From NCBI RefSeq assembly GCF_046156265.1, contig NZ_JAWDIR010000048.1, positions 1 through 64,000 of the forward strand: a DNA stretch of 64,000 nt. Direction: 5' to 3'. The position numbers were made by a program, and so were the translations under genes. This DNA comes from CAMDHY01 sp046156265 (lineage in GTDB: Bacteria; Pseudomonadota; Alphaproteobacteria; Rhizobiales; Segnochrobactraceae). Position 1 is the first letter of the stretch. Every line of letters starts with the position of its first letter. The notes under the pieces are model-generated. The model was not told the DNA's origin and ran no database searches. It saw only the letters and a list, made by a program, of their open reading frames with translations. Positions 34,609-42,746 of this stretch are shown here, one piece after another.

Positions 34609-35910
34609 TCATCCTTGGTAGCCCATCAGGCGCGGGAGCCAGAGCACGAGATCGGGAAAGAAGGTGATCGCCGCCAGCGCGGCGAACATCACGTAGAGGA
34701 AGGGCATCACGTCGAGGACGAGCGCCTTCAGGGGCACCTCGGCGATCCGCGTCATGATGAACAGCAAGAGCCCGTAGGGCGGCGTCACCAGCCCGAGCAT
34801 GATGTTGACGACGACGACGACGCCGAAGTGCACCATGTCGATGCCGAGCGCCTGCGCGGTCGGGATCAGCACCGGCACGATGACGAGCAGGATCGTCGTC
34901 CCCTCGAGCACGCAGCCGAGCAGCAGAAGCAGGATGTTGACCAGGATCAGGAAGCCGAGCGGCGAGAGGTCGAAGCCCGTCAGCAGCGCCTGCACCGAGG
35001 CGGGAATGTTCTCGACGGTGATGACGTAGTTGAAGACGAGCGCCCCGGCGAGCAGCATGCCGATCGAGGCGCTCGTGCGGGCGCTGACGAGGACGGAGCG
35101 GTAGAGGTCGGCGAGGCTGACGCTGCGGTAGAACACCGCCGAGATCAGGAGCGCGTAGGCGGCGGCCACGGCGGCGGCCTCGGTCGGGGTCGTCACGCCC
35201 GAATAGATGCCGCCGAGCAGCACCACCGGCATCATCAGAACCGGGAACGCCCGCCAGGTGATGCCGGGCAGCCGTCGGAGCGGGATCGGCGGCTCTACGG
35301 GGAAGTTCCGCCGGCGCGCGATCGCCGCGACGAGGGCCATCTGCGCCAGCGCCATCAACAGGCCCGGAACGACACCGCCCAGGAACAGGTAGCCGATCGA
35401 GGCATCCGACACGAGCGCGTAGACGATCATCGGGATCGACGGCGGGATGATCGGCCCGACGACGGAGGTGACGGCAGTGAGCGCCGCGGCGAAGCTTGCG
35501 GTGTACTTGCCGTCCTTCGTCATCATCAGTTGGATCATCCGGCCGGTGCCGGCGGCGTCGGCGATCGCCGAGCCCGACATGCCTGCGAAGATGATGCTCT
35601 GCAGGATGTTGACGTGGGCGAGCCCGCCGCGGAAACGGCCGACGAAGGCGTCGCAGAAGCGCAGCAGCCGCTCCGACATCGAGCCGATGTTCATGAGTTC
35701 GGCGGCGAGGATGAACAGCGGCACGGCGAGGATGACGTAGTTCACGTACATCCCGTTGAGGATCTGCTCGGCCACGGTGCCCATGTCGAGCCCGGCGAGC
35801 AGCAGATAGAGGACCGACCCGGCGATCATGGCATGGCCGATCGGCAGGCCGAGGAAGGCGAGCGCAGTGATCGCGACGAGGGAGATCGAGAACGGGCTCG
35901 CGAGGTTCAC
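34609..35910 (-). CDS. dctM: TRAP transporter large permease subunit (DctM)
   Basis: 433-residue inner-membrane protein with about twelve helices, GMSGSAIADAAGTGRMIQLM and a VVGPIIPPSIPMIVYAL segment, both typical of DctM. GTG 35910 overlaps the DctQ stop (GTGA). Uses the Na+ gradient to import the acid bound by DctP. In this operon the cargo is most likely quinate or shikimate. Confidence 0.93.
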   Translation of the reverse strand: MNLASPFSISLVAITALAFLGLPIGHAMIAGSVLYLLLAGLDMGTVAEQILNGMYVNYVILAVPLFILAAELMNIGSMSERLLRFCDAFVGRFRGGLAHVNILQSIIFAGMSGSAIADAAGTGRMIQLMMTKDGKYTASFAAALTAVTSVVGPIIPPSIPMIVYALVSDASIGYLFLGGVVPGLLMALAQMALVAAIARRRNFPVEPPIPLRRLPGITWRAFPVLMMPVVLLGGIYSGVTTPTEAAAVAAAYALLISAVFYRSVSLADLYRSVLVSARTSASIGMLLAGALVFNYVITVENIPASVQALLTGFDLSPLGFLILVNILLLLLGCVLEGTTILLVIVPVLIPTAQALGIDMVHFGVVVVVNIMLGLVTPPYGLLLFIMTRIAEVPLKALVLDVMPFLYVMFAALAAITFFPDLVLWLPRLMGYQG

Positions 35911-36410
35911 AGGCCCGACCCCGTGCCCTCGCCCGCAGCGGGCGGCTCACCGACCAGGGCGCGCCAGCCGAGCCAGAGATAGCGCGCGATCGCCGCCACC
36001 ACGAAGACGACGTAGACCGAGAACAGCCAGTCGAAGCGGATCTTCAGGTAGGCGGTCTTCTCCACCTTCATGAAGGTCACGTAGTCGACCACCGCCGGCA
36101 GCGACACGGCATAGAGCGCGACCAGCGACAGCGCCGAGACGAGGAACATCACACGCCGCGTCCGCCGCCCCGCCATGGAATAGAAGAGGTCGAAGCGGAT
36201 CTCCTCGTCCTCGCGCAGCACGAAGGCGGCGCCCCACAGCACGAGCCAGATCCACAGCACGAGCGACAGTTCGTTCGTCCAGCCGACCGGCAGGTCGAGC
36301 AGGTAGCGGAAGACGATCTGCACGAGGAAGGCGACGAACATCACCGCCAGCATCGCCGCGATGAGGTTCTCGCTCAGCCGGTAGAGCCGGGCGCCGAGGC
36401 CGCGCACCAT
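35907..36410 (-). CDS. dctQ: TRAP transporter small permease subunit (DctQ)
   Basis: 167 residues with four hydrophobic segments. DLPVGWTNELSLVLWIWLVL and DEEIRFDLFYSMAGRRTRR fit DctQ. ATG 36410 is preferred over TTG 36419. Forms the membrane complex with DctM, whose start it overlaps. Confidence 0.9.
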   Translation of the reverse strand: MVRGLGARLYRLSENLIAAMLAVMFVAFLVQIVFRYLLDLPVGWTNELSLVLWIWLVLWGAAFVLREDEEIRFDLFYSMAGRRTRRVMFLVSALSLVALYAVSLPAVVDYVTFMKVEKTAYLKIRFDWLFSVYVVFVVAAIARYLWLGWRALVGEPPAAGEGTGSGL

Positions 36411-36432
36411 CGTCTGCAAAGGGCCGTGCTCC

Positions 36433-36461
36433 CTCGGGGGCGGGCGTCTCGCCCGCCCGAG
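36433..36461 (-). promoter_or_regulatory. Stable hairpin between dctP and dctQ
   Basis: A GC-rich stem (36433-36446 with 36450-36461, small bulge, loop TCT) lies in the 123-base gap after dctP. No U run follows. Hairpins here often protect the binding-protein message and lower permease expression. Confidence 0.5.
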
Positions 36462-36533
36462 CCGCTGGTCGAAGACGCCCCGGAGGGCGCGCGGACCGGG
36501 GCACGCCTTGGACGGCGCGCCCCGGGTCTGTCG

Positions 36534-37523
36534 TCAGAGAGCGTTGATCTTCTCGACGATCCCCGGCGCCCAGTCCTTGGCGAGATCCGAGGCGAGATAC
36601 TTCTCCTGCGCGAACGAGCGGAAGGCCGCGACGTCGGGCTCGTAGATCTTGAGGCCGCGCTCGGTGAACGTCGCCGCGAGGTCCTTCTCGCGGGCGAGGT
36701 GCTTCTCGGTGCTCATGGCGATCGCCTCGTCGGCGGCCTTCTGGAACTCCGCCTGCGTCTCCGCCGACATCTCGTTCCACACCTTGCTGGAGACGACCAG
36801 GAGGTCGAAGCCGACGAGGTGCGAGGTCATGACGATCTGCGACATCACCTCGTAGAACTTCATGTTCTCGACGTTCGGCAGCGGGTTGTCCTGGCCGTCG
36901 ATCGCCCCGGTCTGCAGCCCCGTGTAGACCTCGGCATAGGCCATCGCGACCGGGTTCGCCCCGAGCGCCGAGCCGAGGAACTGCCAGGCGTCGCCACCGG
37001 GCATGCGGAGCTTGATGCCGGCCATGTCGGCGGGCGTCTTGATCTCCTTCTCGGGCTTCAGTCCGACCTGGCGGGTGCCGAAATAGGTCGGTCCGAGGAT
37101 GCGCACGCCGAGCTGGTCCTCGGCCATCTTCGACATTTCCTGGCCGACGTCGCTCGCGAAGAACGCCTTCAGATGCGCCGCGTCGCGGAACAGGTAGGCG
37201 GACGTGAGCACCGACCAGGCCGGGATCTGCTTGGAGATGTCCTGCGGGGCGATGTTGCCCATCTCGAGGTTGCCGCGCTGCAGGGCGACGAGTTCGGTGC
37301 CCTGCTTGAACAGGTTGCCGCCGTAGTAGCCCTCGAAGATGAACTCGTCGGTGATGGCGTTCGAGAACATCTTCATCATCTCGGCGCGGATGTCCTGCTC
37401 GGAGAACACCGCCGAGAAGCGCAGCTTCGGCTTGTCCTGCGCGAAGACCCCCGTCGGCCGCGCCAAGGCGAGCGCGCCGGCACCGGCGAGGCCGGCGGCG
37501 AGGAGTGTGCGTCGTGTCGTCAT
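36534..37523 (-). CDS. dctP: TRAP transporter periplasmic solute-binding protein (DctP)
   Basis: 329 residues. The N-terminus MTTRRTLLAAGLAGAGALAL has a twin-arginine-like signal (TTRRTLL) with cleavage near GVFA. The mature protein contains RFSAVFSEQDIRAEMMKMFS, GIKLRMPGGDAWQFLGSALG with the ligand-carboxylate Arg, and QTGAIDGQDNPLPNVENMKF, standard for DctP. Captures an organic acid for DctQM. Context (aroE, aroQ, quiC) points to quinate/shikimate. GGGAGGA precedes ATG 37523, with spacing slightly long. Confidence 0.92.
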   Translation of the reverse strand: MTTRRTLLAAGLAGAGALALARPTGVFAQDKPKLRFSAVFSEQDIRAEMMKMFSNAITDEFIFEGYYGGNLFKQGTELVALQRGNLEMGNIAPQDISKQIPAWSVLTSAYLFRDAAHLKAFFASDVGQEMSKMAEDQLGVRILGPTYFGTRQVGLKPEKEIKTPADMAGIKLRMPGGDAWQFLGSALGANPVAMAYAEVYTGLQTGAIDGQDNPLPNVENMKFYEVMSQIVMTSHLVGFDLLVVSSKVWNEMSAETQAEFQKAADEAIAMSTEKHLAREKDLAATFTERGLKIYEPDVAAFRSFAQEKYLASDLAKDWAPGIVEKINAL

Positions 37524-37605
37524 CTGGAAGTCCTCCCTGTCTGATTTTCATTCATCGTTGCTTTGGCCGCCGCCCGGTCCCGGTCCTGCCTCGGTGAGCC
37601 CTCCC

Positions 37606-38514
37606 TCAGGCGGCGGCTTCGAAATGGCCGGTCATCGCCACCGGGTCGGGCGCGAGCCCGGTGAAGAGCTCGAAGGCCCGGACCGCCTGGTAGATCGCCA
37701 TGCCCGTGCCCGGCAGGACGCGGCAGCCGATGGCGCGGGCATTGCGCAGCAATTCGGTCTCGGCCGGGAAATAGACGATGTCGGCGACCCACTGCGCCGG
37801 CGTCAGGGCGGCCGTATCGAGCGGTGTGCCGGGGTATTTCGCCATGCCGATCGGCGTCGTGTTGACGATACCGTCGGCGCCGCGGACATCGCCGCTGCCG
37901 ACCCGGACGCGCCCCGGCGCGATCGCCGCGAAGCGGCCGGCCAGCGCCGCGGCCGCTGCCCGGTCAAGGTCGACGATCACCAGGTCCTCGACGCCGAGCT
38001 CGATCAGGGCGTGGGCGACCGCCGCCCCGGCGCCGCCGGCACCGAACTGCACGACCTGGCGCAGCGGTGCCCCCTGCATCGTCTCCTCGAAGCTGCGGGC
38101 GAAGCCCCAGCCGTCGGTGTTGAACCCGAGCGACTGGCCGTCGCGGAAGACGACGGTGTTGGCGGCGCCGATCACAACGGTCTCCGGTGACGGCTGCGAG
38201 ACGTGGGCGAGAACGCGGCGCTTGAACGGATGGGTGACGTTGAGGCCCCGGAAGCCGAGGTCCTGAACCGCCGCCAGGACCTCGCCGAGCGCCTCGTCGG
38301 GCAGCCCCAGCGCGTCGAAGTCGATCAGCCCGTAGGCGTAGTGCAACCCGAGCCGGGCGCCTTCGCTCTCGTGCATGGAGGGCGTGCGGGAGGCCTGGAT
38401 GCCCCGGCCGACGAGACCGACCACGAGCCCGCCGTCCCTCCCCGTCCGGCGGCCGGGACGGCCGTCGGCAAGGCCGGCGAGACGCTCGCGAAGTGTGCCC
38501 AACTCGACGGACAA
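37606..38514 (-). CDS. aroE: Quinate/shikimate dehydrogenase (AroE family)
   Basis: 302-residue cytosolic dehydrogenase. GLVGRGIQASRTPSMHESE is the substrate loop (ASRTPSMHE type rather than the SLSP-IHN of biosynthetic AroE). NVTHPFKRRV has the catalytic Lys, AANTVVFRDGQSLGFNTDGW the catalytic Asp, and QFGAGGAGAAVAHAL the nucleotide site. TTG 38514 is accepted as start because GGGGAGG lies five bases upstream and no ATG precedes the first strand. Oxidises quinate or shikimate to the 3-dehydro compound. First gene of the aroE-dctPQM-aroQ operon, divergent from tetR. Confidence 0.88.
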   Translation of the reverse strand: MSVELGTLRERLAGLADGRPGRRTGRDGGLVVGLVGRGIQASRTPSMHESEGARLGLHYAYGLIDFDALGLPDEALGEVLAAVQDLGFRGLNVTHPFKRRVLAHVSQPSPETVVIGAANTVVFRDGQSLGFNTDGWGFARSFEETMQGAPLRQVVQFGAGGAGAAVAHALIELGVEDLVIVDLDRAAAAALAGRFAAIAPGRVRVGSGDVRGADGIVNTTPIGMAKYPGTPLDTAALTPAQWVADIVYFPAETELLRNARAIGCRVLPGTGMAIYQAVRAFELFTGLAPDPVAMTGHFEAAA

Positions 38515-38599
38515 GACGCCTCCCCGCGCGGGAGCCGCAGCCGGGCTCCCTTGTCATTCGTTGGCCCCCGCCGATAAATGGCACGGACTGATCGAGACA

Positions 38600-38620
38600 A
38601 TGTACGAACTAGATAGTTTG
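38600..38620. promoter_or_regulatory. Candidate TetR operator in the aroE-tetR gap
   Basis: ATGTACGAACTAG (38600-38612) is identical to a sequence upstream of quiC (39413-39425). Here it is part of an imperfect inverted repeat, CGAACTA-GA-TAGTTTG (38605-38620). It lies between the divergent aroE and tetR starts, so one site could control both. Confidence 0.65.
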
Positions 38621-38649
38621 GTCAACGACCCGAGGGCGAGACGCGGCGG

Positions 38650-39336
38650 ATGGCGACCCGAGACGACACGCGCCGGCGCAAGGCGGACGGAGCCCCGACG
38701 CGGCAGCAGGATCCGGAGGGCACCCGGCGAAACATCCTCGAGATCGCGTCGGAGGAGTTCGCGCTGAACGGGCTGTCGGGGGCGCGGATCGACGAGATCG
38801 CCGCGCGCACCCGCTCGTCGAAGCGGATGATCTACTACTACTTCGGCGACAAGGAGGGCCTCTACCTCGCCGCGCTGGAGAACGCCTACCGGCTCGTGCG
38901 CGAAGGCGAGGCGGAGCTCGACACCGACGGCCTGCCGCCGGTCGAGGCGCTGCGGCGTCTGGTCGAATTCACCTTCGACCATCACCACCAGCACGAATCC
39001 TTCATCCGCATGGTGATGATCGAGAACATCCACCACGCCGACTATCTCGACCGCTCCGAGGTCATCCGGCAGCTGAACGTCACGGCGATCGACAACATCG
39101 CCAGCATCTACGCGCGGGGAGTGGCGGAGGCGTGGTTCCGGCCCGGTCTCGACCCCGTCGACCTGCACTGGCAGATCAGCGCGCTCTGCTTCTTCAACGT
39201 CTCCAACCGGGCGACCTTCTCGCGCATCTTCGACCGCGACCTCGGGAGCCAGGAGGCCCAGGCAACCCTGCGCGGCCAGGTCGTCGACATGGTGCTGCGG
39301 TACGTCATGCGCGCGGACCGGCTCGACGCCGAGTAG
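38650..39336 (+). CDS. TetR-family regulator of the quinate/shikimate locus
   Basis: 228 residues. The HTH is at about 25-70 (RRNILEIASEEFALNGLSGA, RIDEIAARTRSSKRMIYYYF, DKEGLYLAALE), followed by a TetR_C-type helical domain with HHHQHESFIRMVMIENIHHA. The basic N-terminus (20 residues) is unstructured. Its own upstream region and that of quiC share a 13-base sequence, and it is divergent from aroE, so it probably represses aroE-dctPQM-aroQ, itself and quiC until a ring acid such as protocatechuate or dehydroshikimate binds. Confidence 0.9.
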   Translation: MATRDDTRRRKADGAPTRQQDPEGTRRNILEIASEEFALNGLSGARIDEIAARTRSSKRMIYYYFGDKEGLYLAALENAYRLVREGEAELDTDGLPPVEALRRLVEFTFDHHHQHESFIRMVMIENIHHADYLDRSEVIRQLNVTAIDNIASIYARGVAEAWFRPGLDPVDLHWQISALCFFNVSNRATFSRIFDRDLGSQEAQATLRGQVVDMVLRYVMRADRLDAE

Positions 39337-39412
39337 CGGCGCCGCTACCCGCCCGCGCCCGTCGCCCCGACGAGCCGATCTTGCATACCAACCGGCCCAC
39401 GAGTAATTCGTT

Positions 39413-39430
39413 ATGTACGAACTAGTTCGT
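39413..39430. promoter_or_regulatory. Candidate TetR operator upstream of quiC
   Basis: Contains ATGTACGAACTAG shared with 38600-38612, and a perfect 14-base palindrome ACGAACTAGTTCGT (39417-39430), 22 bases before the quiC start. A -35-like TTGCAT (39381) and -10-like TAATTC (39404) lie just upstream, so binding would block the promoter region. Confidence 0.7.
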
Positions 39431-39452
39431 TTATAAAAGGTGGGAGGACGGG

Positions 39453-41333
39453 ATGCGGACGTCGATCGCCACGGTGTCGATCAGCGGCGACTTCGCCGAG
39501 AAGCTCCAGGCCATCGCCGCGGCCGGCTTCGACGGCATCGAGATCTTCGAGAATGACTTCCTCGCCTTCGACGGCTCGCCGCGCGATGTCGGCCGCATGG
39601 CCCGCGACGCCGGCCTCGTCATCACGCTGTTTCAGCCGTTCCGAGACTTCGAGGGACTGCCGGAGCCGCTTCGCTCACGCGCGTTCGAGCGCGCGGAGCG
39701 CAAGTTCGACGTGATGGGTGAGCTCGGAACCGACCTCATCCTCGTCTGCTCGAGCGTCTCGCAAGCCGCGCTCGGAGGCATCGACCGCGCCGCCGCAGAC
39801 TTCCACGAACTCGGCGAGCGCGCTGCCCGACGTGGCATCCGCGTCGGCTACGAAGCGCTCGCCTGGGGGCGCTTCATCAGCGATCACCGGGATGCGTGGG
39901 AGATCGTCAGGCGAGCCGATCATCCGAACATCGGCCTCGTCCTCGATTCCTTCCACACCCTCGCACGCCGCATCGACGTCGACAGCATCCGTGCCATCCC
40001 GGCCGACAAGATCTTCATCGTCCAACTCGCCGACGCCCCGGCGGTGCCGATGGACCTGCTCCATTGGAGCCGGCATTTCCGCAACATGCCGGGCGAAGGC
40101 GACCTGCCGGTGAAGGCGTTCATGCGGGCCGTCGCCGCCACCGGCTACGACGGCTACCTGTCCCTCGAGATCTTCAACGACGTCTTCCGCGGCGGCTCCT
40201 CCAAGGCGATCGCCATCGACGGGCATCGCTCGCTCGTTGCCGTCATGGACCAGGTCCGCCGAGAGGAGCCGGGAGTCCGCATCTCCGTACCGCCGATGCC
40301 GGACAGGGCCCCTGTCGAAGGCATCGAGTTCGTCGAGTTCGCCGCGGACGACAAAGGCGGCTCTGCGCTCAAAGCCGCGCTTTCGTCGCTCGGCTTCGCG
40401 GAGGCCGGCCGGCACCGCTCCAAGGATGTCACGCTGTTCCGGCAGGGGCAGATCAACATCGTCGTCAACCGGGACCGCGCCGGCCTCGCCCGCTCGTCCT
40501 TCCTCACCCACGGCACCTCGGCCTATGCGATCGGCCTGCGCGTCGCGGATGCCGCCGAGGCGGTCGCCCGCGCCCGCGCGCTCGGCGCTGAAACCTTCGA
40601 GCAGACGGTCGGCCCCGGCGAACTCGTCATCCCGGCGATCCGGGGCGTCGGCGGCGGGCTCATCTACTTCCTCGACGGCGTTTCCTCCCTCGCGCGCGTC
40701 TGGGAGATCGAGTTCGACGTCGCCGACGACACCAGGAACGACGATGCCGGGCTGACGAGGATCGACCATCTCGGGCAGACCGTCGAACAGGACGAGATGC
40801 TGTCCTGGCTGCTCTACTACACGTCGATCTTCAGCACCGAGAAGGCACCGCTGGTCGATGTCGTCGACCCCGGCGGCCTCATCCGCAGCCAGGCGATCGA
40901 GACGCCGGACGGAACGTTCCGGCTGGCCCTCAACAGCACCGACAGCCGGCGGACCATGGCCGGACGCTTCATCGCCGAAAGTTTCGGCTCCGGTCTCCAG
41001 CACATTGCCTTCGCCTGCCGGGACATCTTCGCCGCTGCTGCCGAGATGTCTCGCAGGGGTTTCGAGGCGCTCCCGATCTCCCAGAACTACTACGACGACG
41101 TCGAGGCGCGCTTCGGCCTGGATCCCCAGCTGTCCGACGGCCTCCGGGCCGCAAACATTCTCTATGACCGCGACGATGCCGGCGAATACTTCCAGCTCTA
41201 TGCCCCGGCGTGGGACACGGGCTTCATCGTCGAAGTGGTGGAGCGACGTGGGGGATATCGCGGCTACGGCGCATCGAATGCGCCGTTCCGCATCGCCGCC
41301 CAGAAGCGTCTGATGGCGCAGCGACGGCCCTGA
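39453..41333 (+). CDS. quiC: 3-Dehydroshikimate dehydratase, QuiC-type two-domain
   Basis: 626 residues. The N-terminal half is a sugar-isomerase-like TIM barrel with metal ligands Glu134 (YEALAWGRF), Asp165 (VLDSFH), Gln191 (VQLADAP) and Glu239 (SLEIFND), the same positions I recall for characterised QuiC1. The C-terminal half (about 290-610) is a 4-hydroxyphenylpyruvate dioxygenase/VOC-like domain (RIDHLGQTVEQDEM, FGSGLQHIAFACRDIF, GEYFQLYAP). Converts 3-dehydroshikimate to protocatechuate. GGGAGGACGGG precedes ATG 39453. The candidate operator overlaps its leader. No pca ring-cleavage genes are in the window, so protocatechuate is finished elsewhere. Confidence 0.93.
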   Translation: MRTSIATVSISGDFAEKLQAIAAAGFDGIEIFENDFLAFDGSPRDVGRMARDAGLVITLFQPFRDFEGLPEPLRSRAFERAERKFDVMGELGTDLILVCSSVSQAALGGIDRAAADFHELGERAARRGIRVGYEALAWGRFISDHRDAWEIVRRADHPNIGLVLDSFHTLARRIDVDSIRAIPADKIFIVQLADAPAVPMDLLHWSRHFRNMPGEGDLPVKAFMRAVAATGYDGYLSLEIFNDVFRGGSSKAIAIDGHRSLVAVMDQVRREEPGVRISVPPMPDRAPVEGIEFVEFAADDKGGSALKAALSSLGFAEAGRHRSKDVTLFRQGQINIVVNRDRAGLARSSFLTHGTSAYAIGLRVADAAEAVARARALGAETFEQTVGPGELVIPAIRGVGGGLIYFLDGVSSLARVWEIEFDVADDTRNDDAGLTRIDHLGQTVEQDEMLSWLLYYTSIFSTEKAPLVDVVDPGGLIRSQAIETPDGTFRLALNSTDSRRTMAGRFIAESFGSGLQHIAFACRDIFAAAAEMSRRGFEALPISQNYYDDVEARFGLDPQLSDGLRAANILYDRDDAGEYFQLYAPAWDTGFIVEVVERRGGYRGYGASNAPFRIAAQKRLMAQRRP

Positions 41334-41584
41334 AGCGGCCCCGGCGAGCGCAGCCCCGAGGGCGTGTGGTCGAACCGCCGGTGCCGCCGGCCGACGTCGG
41401 CGCGGCGGGCGCGAAAAGGTCGAGCCTCCGACGCAAGGCCCGCTCGTCGGAGGGCTCGTAGACCACCATGATTACGCGCTCCGCACCCGACGAACTTGCC
41501 GGCCAACAGATGGCGACATGATCGGCGAAGGCACGCGCGAGACGCTCGATCTCGCGCCACAGCGCTGCTGTCGAGGTCCACCCC
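41334..41584. other. Gap with a possible gene relic on the minus strand
   Basis: On the minus strand about 60 codons (roughly 41560 to 41380) read ALWREIERLARAFADHVAIC then GAERVIMVVYEPSDERALRR and RLDLFA, which looks protein-like. No start, stop or full domain is present, and I cannot name the family. It may be the decayed end of a lost gene, or chance in GC-rich DNA. Confidence 0.3.
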
Positions 41585-42589
41585 CTATCGCTGCGCGGGA
41601 AGCTCGACGGTCTGGCCCACGACGTCGATCGCCACCTTGCCGCGAAGCCCGCGCGAGCTTCCGCCTTCGAGCAATTCATGGGCTTCGCCAATGCGAGCCA
41701 GAGGAAGCACCGCACCGATCACGGGCTTGATCAGCCCACGCTCGACAAGGTTCGTCAGCGCGGTGAGCTTTCCTCGGTTCTGCCGGGTGAAGACGAAATG
41801 GTAGGCGGCGTTCTTGCCCCACGCGTCGATTAGGTTCTGCGGCTGCGCGATGTCGACGATGCTGACCAACCGTCCCGCATCCGCGAGGGCGAGGGCGCTT
41901 CGCGCGAGGGTATCGCCGCCGATGGTGTCGAAGACGACGTTCACCCCTTGGCCCTGCGTCAGGTCCGCGACGGCTCCAACATAGTCATCGGAGGTGTAGT
42001 CGATCACCTCGTCCGCTCCGAGGGATCGCACGAATTCATCGTTGCTGCGACGCGCCGTCGTGATGACGCGTGCGCCCATCGCCTTGGCCAGTTGGATCGC
42101 CACCGTTCCCACACCGCCGGCACCACCGTGGATCAGGATCGTCTCGTGCACGCCGAGTTCTGCGCGCGTCACCAGAGCCTCCCACACCGTTCCTCCCACC
42201 AACGTCAGACTGGCGGCCTCGAGATGGCCGATGTTGCGCGGCTTTCGGGCGACCAGGTCGACGTCCGCGACATGGTGCTCGGCGTAGGAACCCGGGCCGC
42301 CGAAGATCTTCGGCGTGTAGTATACCTCGTCACCGATGTCGAATTCGCTGACAGAGGCCCCCGTCTCCTCGACGACGCCGGAAACATCGTGGCCGATGAT
42401 GGCGGGGAGCGGGACGAGGTCGGGATAGTCGCCGCGCCGGATCTGGTAATCCAGCGGATTGATGGCCGTGGCGTGAACGCGCACCCGGACCTGCCGGGGG
42501 CCGACTTCTCCCACCGGAACATCGCGCTCCTGGAAGGCTTCAATCCCGCCGAATGTCTCGAGGACGATCGCCTTCATGGTGTCGGTCAT
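41585..42589 (-). CDS. Zinc-independent quinone oxidoreductase-like (MDR superfamily)
   Basis: 334-residue medium-chain dehydrogenase/reductase. PAIIGHDVSGVVEETG and INPLDYQIRRGDYP belong to the GroES-like domain. ILIHGGAGGVGTVAIQLAKA is the NADPH-binding motif, and FDTIGGDTLARSALAL follows. It lacks the Cys set for structural zinc and the catalytic Cys/His zinc ligands, so it resembles NADPH:quinone reductases. ATG 42589 follows AAGGCAAGG. Isolated; reduces a quinone or enone of unknown identity. Confidence 0.9.
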   Translation of the reverse strand: MTDTMKAIVLETFGGIEAFQERDVPVGEVGPRQVRVRVHATAINPLDYQIRRGDYPDLVPLPAIIGHDVSGVVEETGASVSEFDIGDEVYYTPKIFGGPGSYAEHHVADVDLVARKPRNIGHLEAASLTLVGGTVWEALVTRAELGVHETILIHGGAGGVGTVAIQLAKAMGARVITTARRSNDEFVRSLGADEVIDYTSDDYVGAVADLTQGQGVNVVFDTIGGDTLARSALALADAGRLVSIVDIAQPQNLIDAWGKNAAYHFVFTRQNRGKLTALTNLVERGLIKPVIGAVLPLARIGEAHELLEGGSSRGLRGKVAIDVVGQTVELPAQR

Positions 42590-42746
42590 GACCTTGCCTT
42601 TGCTTCGATGCCCGTCAGCGGCAGCGGCAGCGGCTTCATGCGCGCGTGACCGCGGGGCTGTCGTCCCGCTCCGCGCGACGTCCTCGGCAACCGCGTGCTT
42701 GCCGATCAGGATGCCGAGGATCGACTTGCGATCCGCAGCCTCGCTC

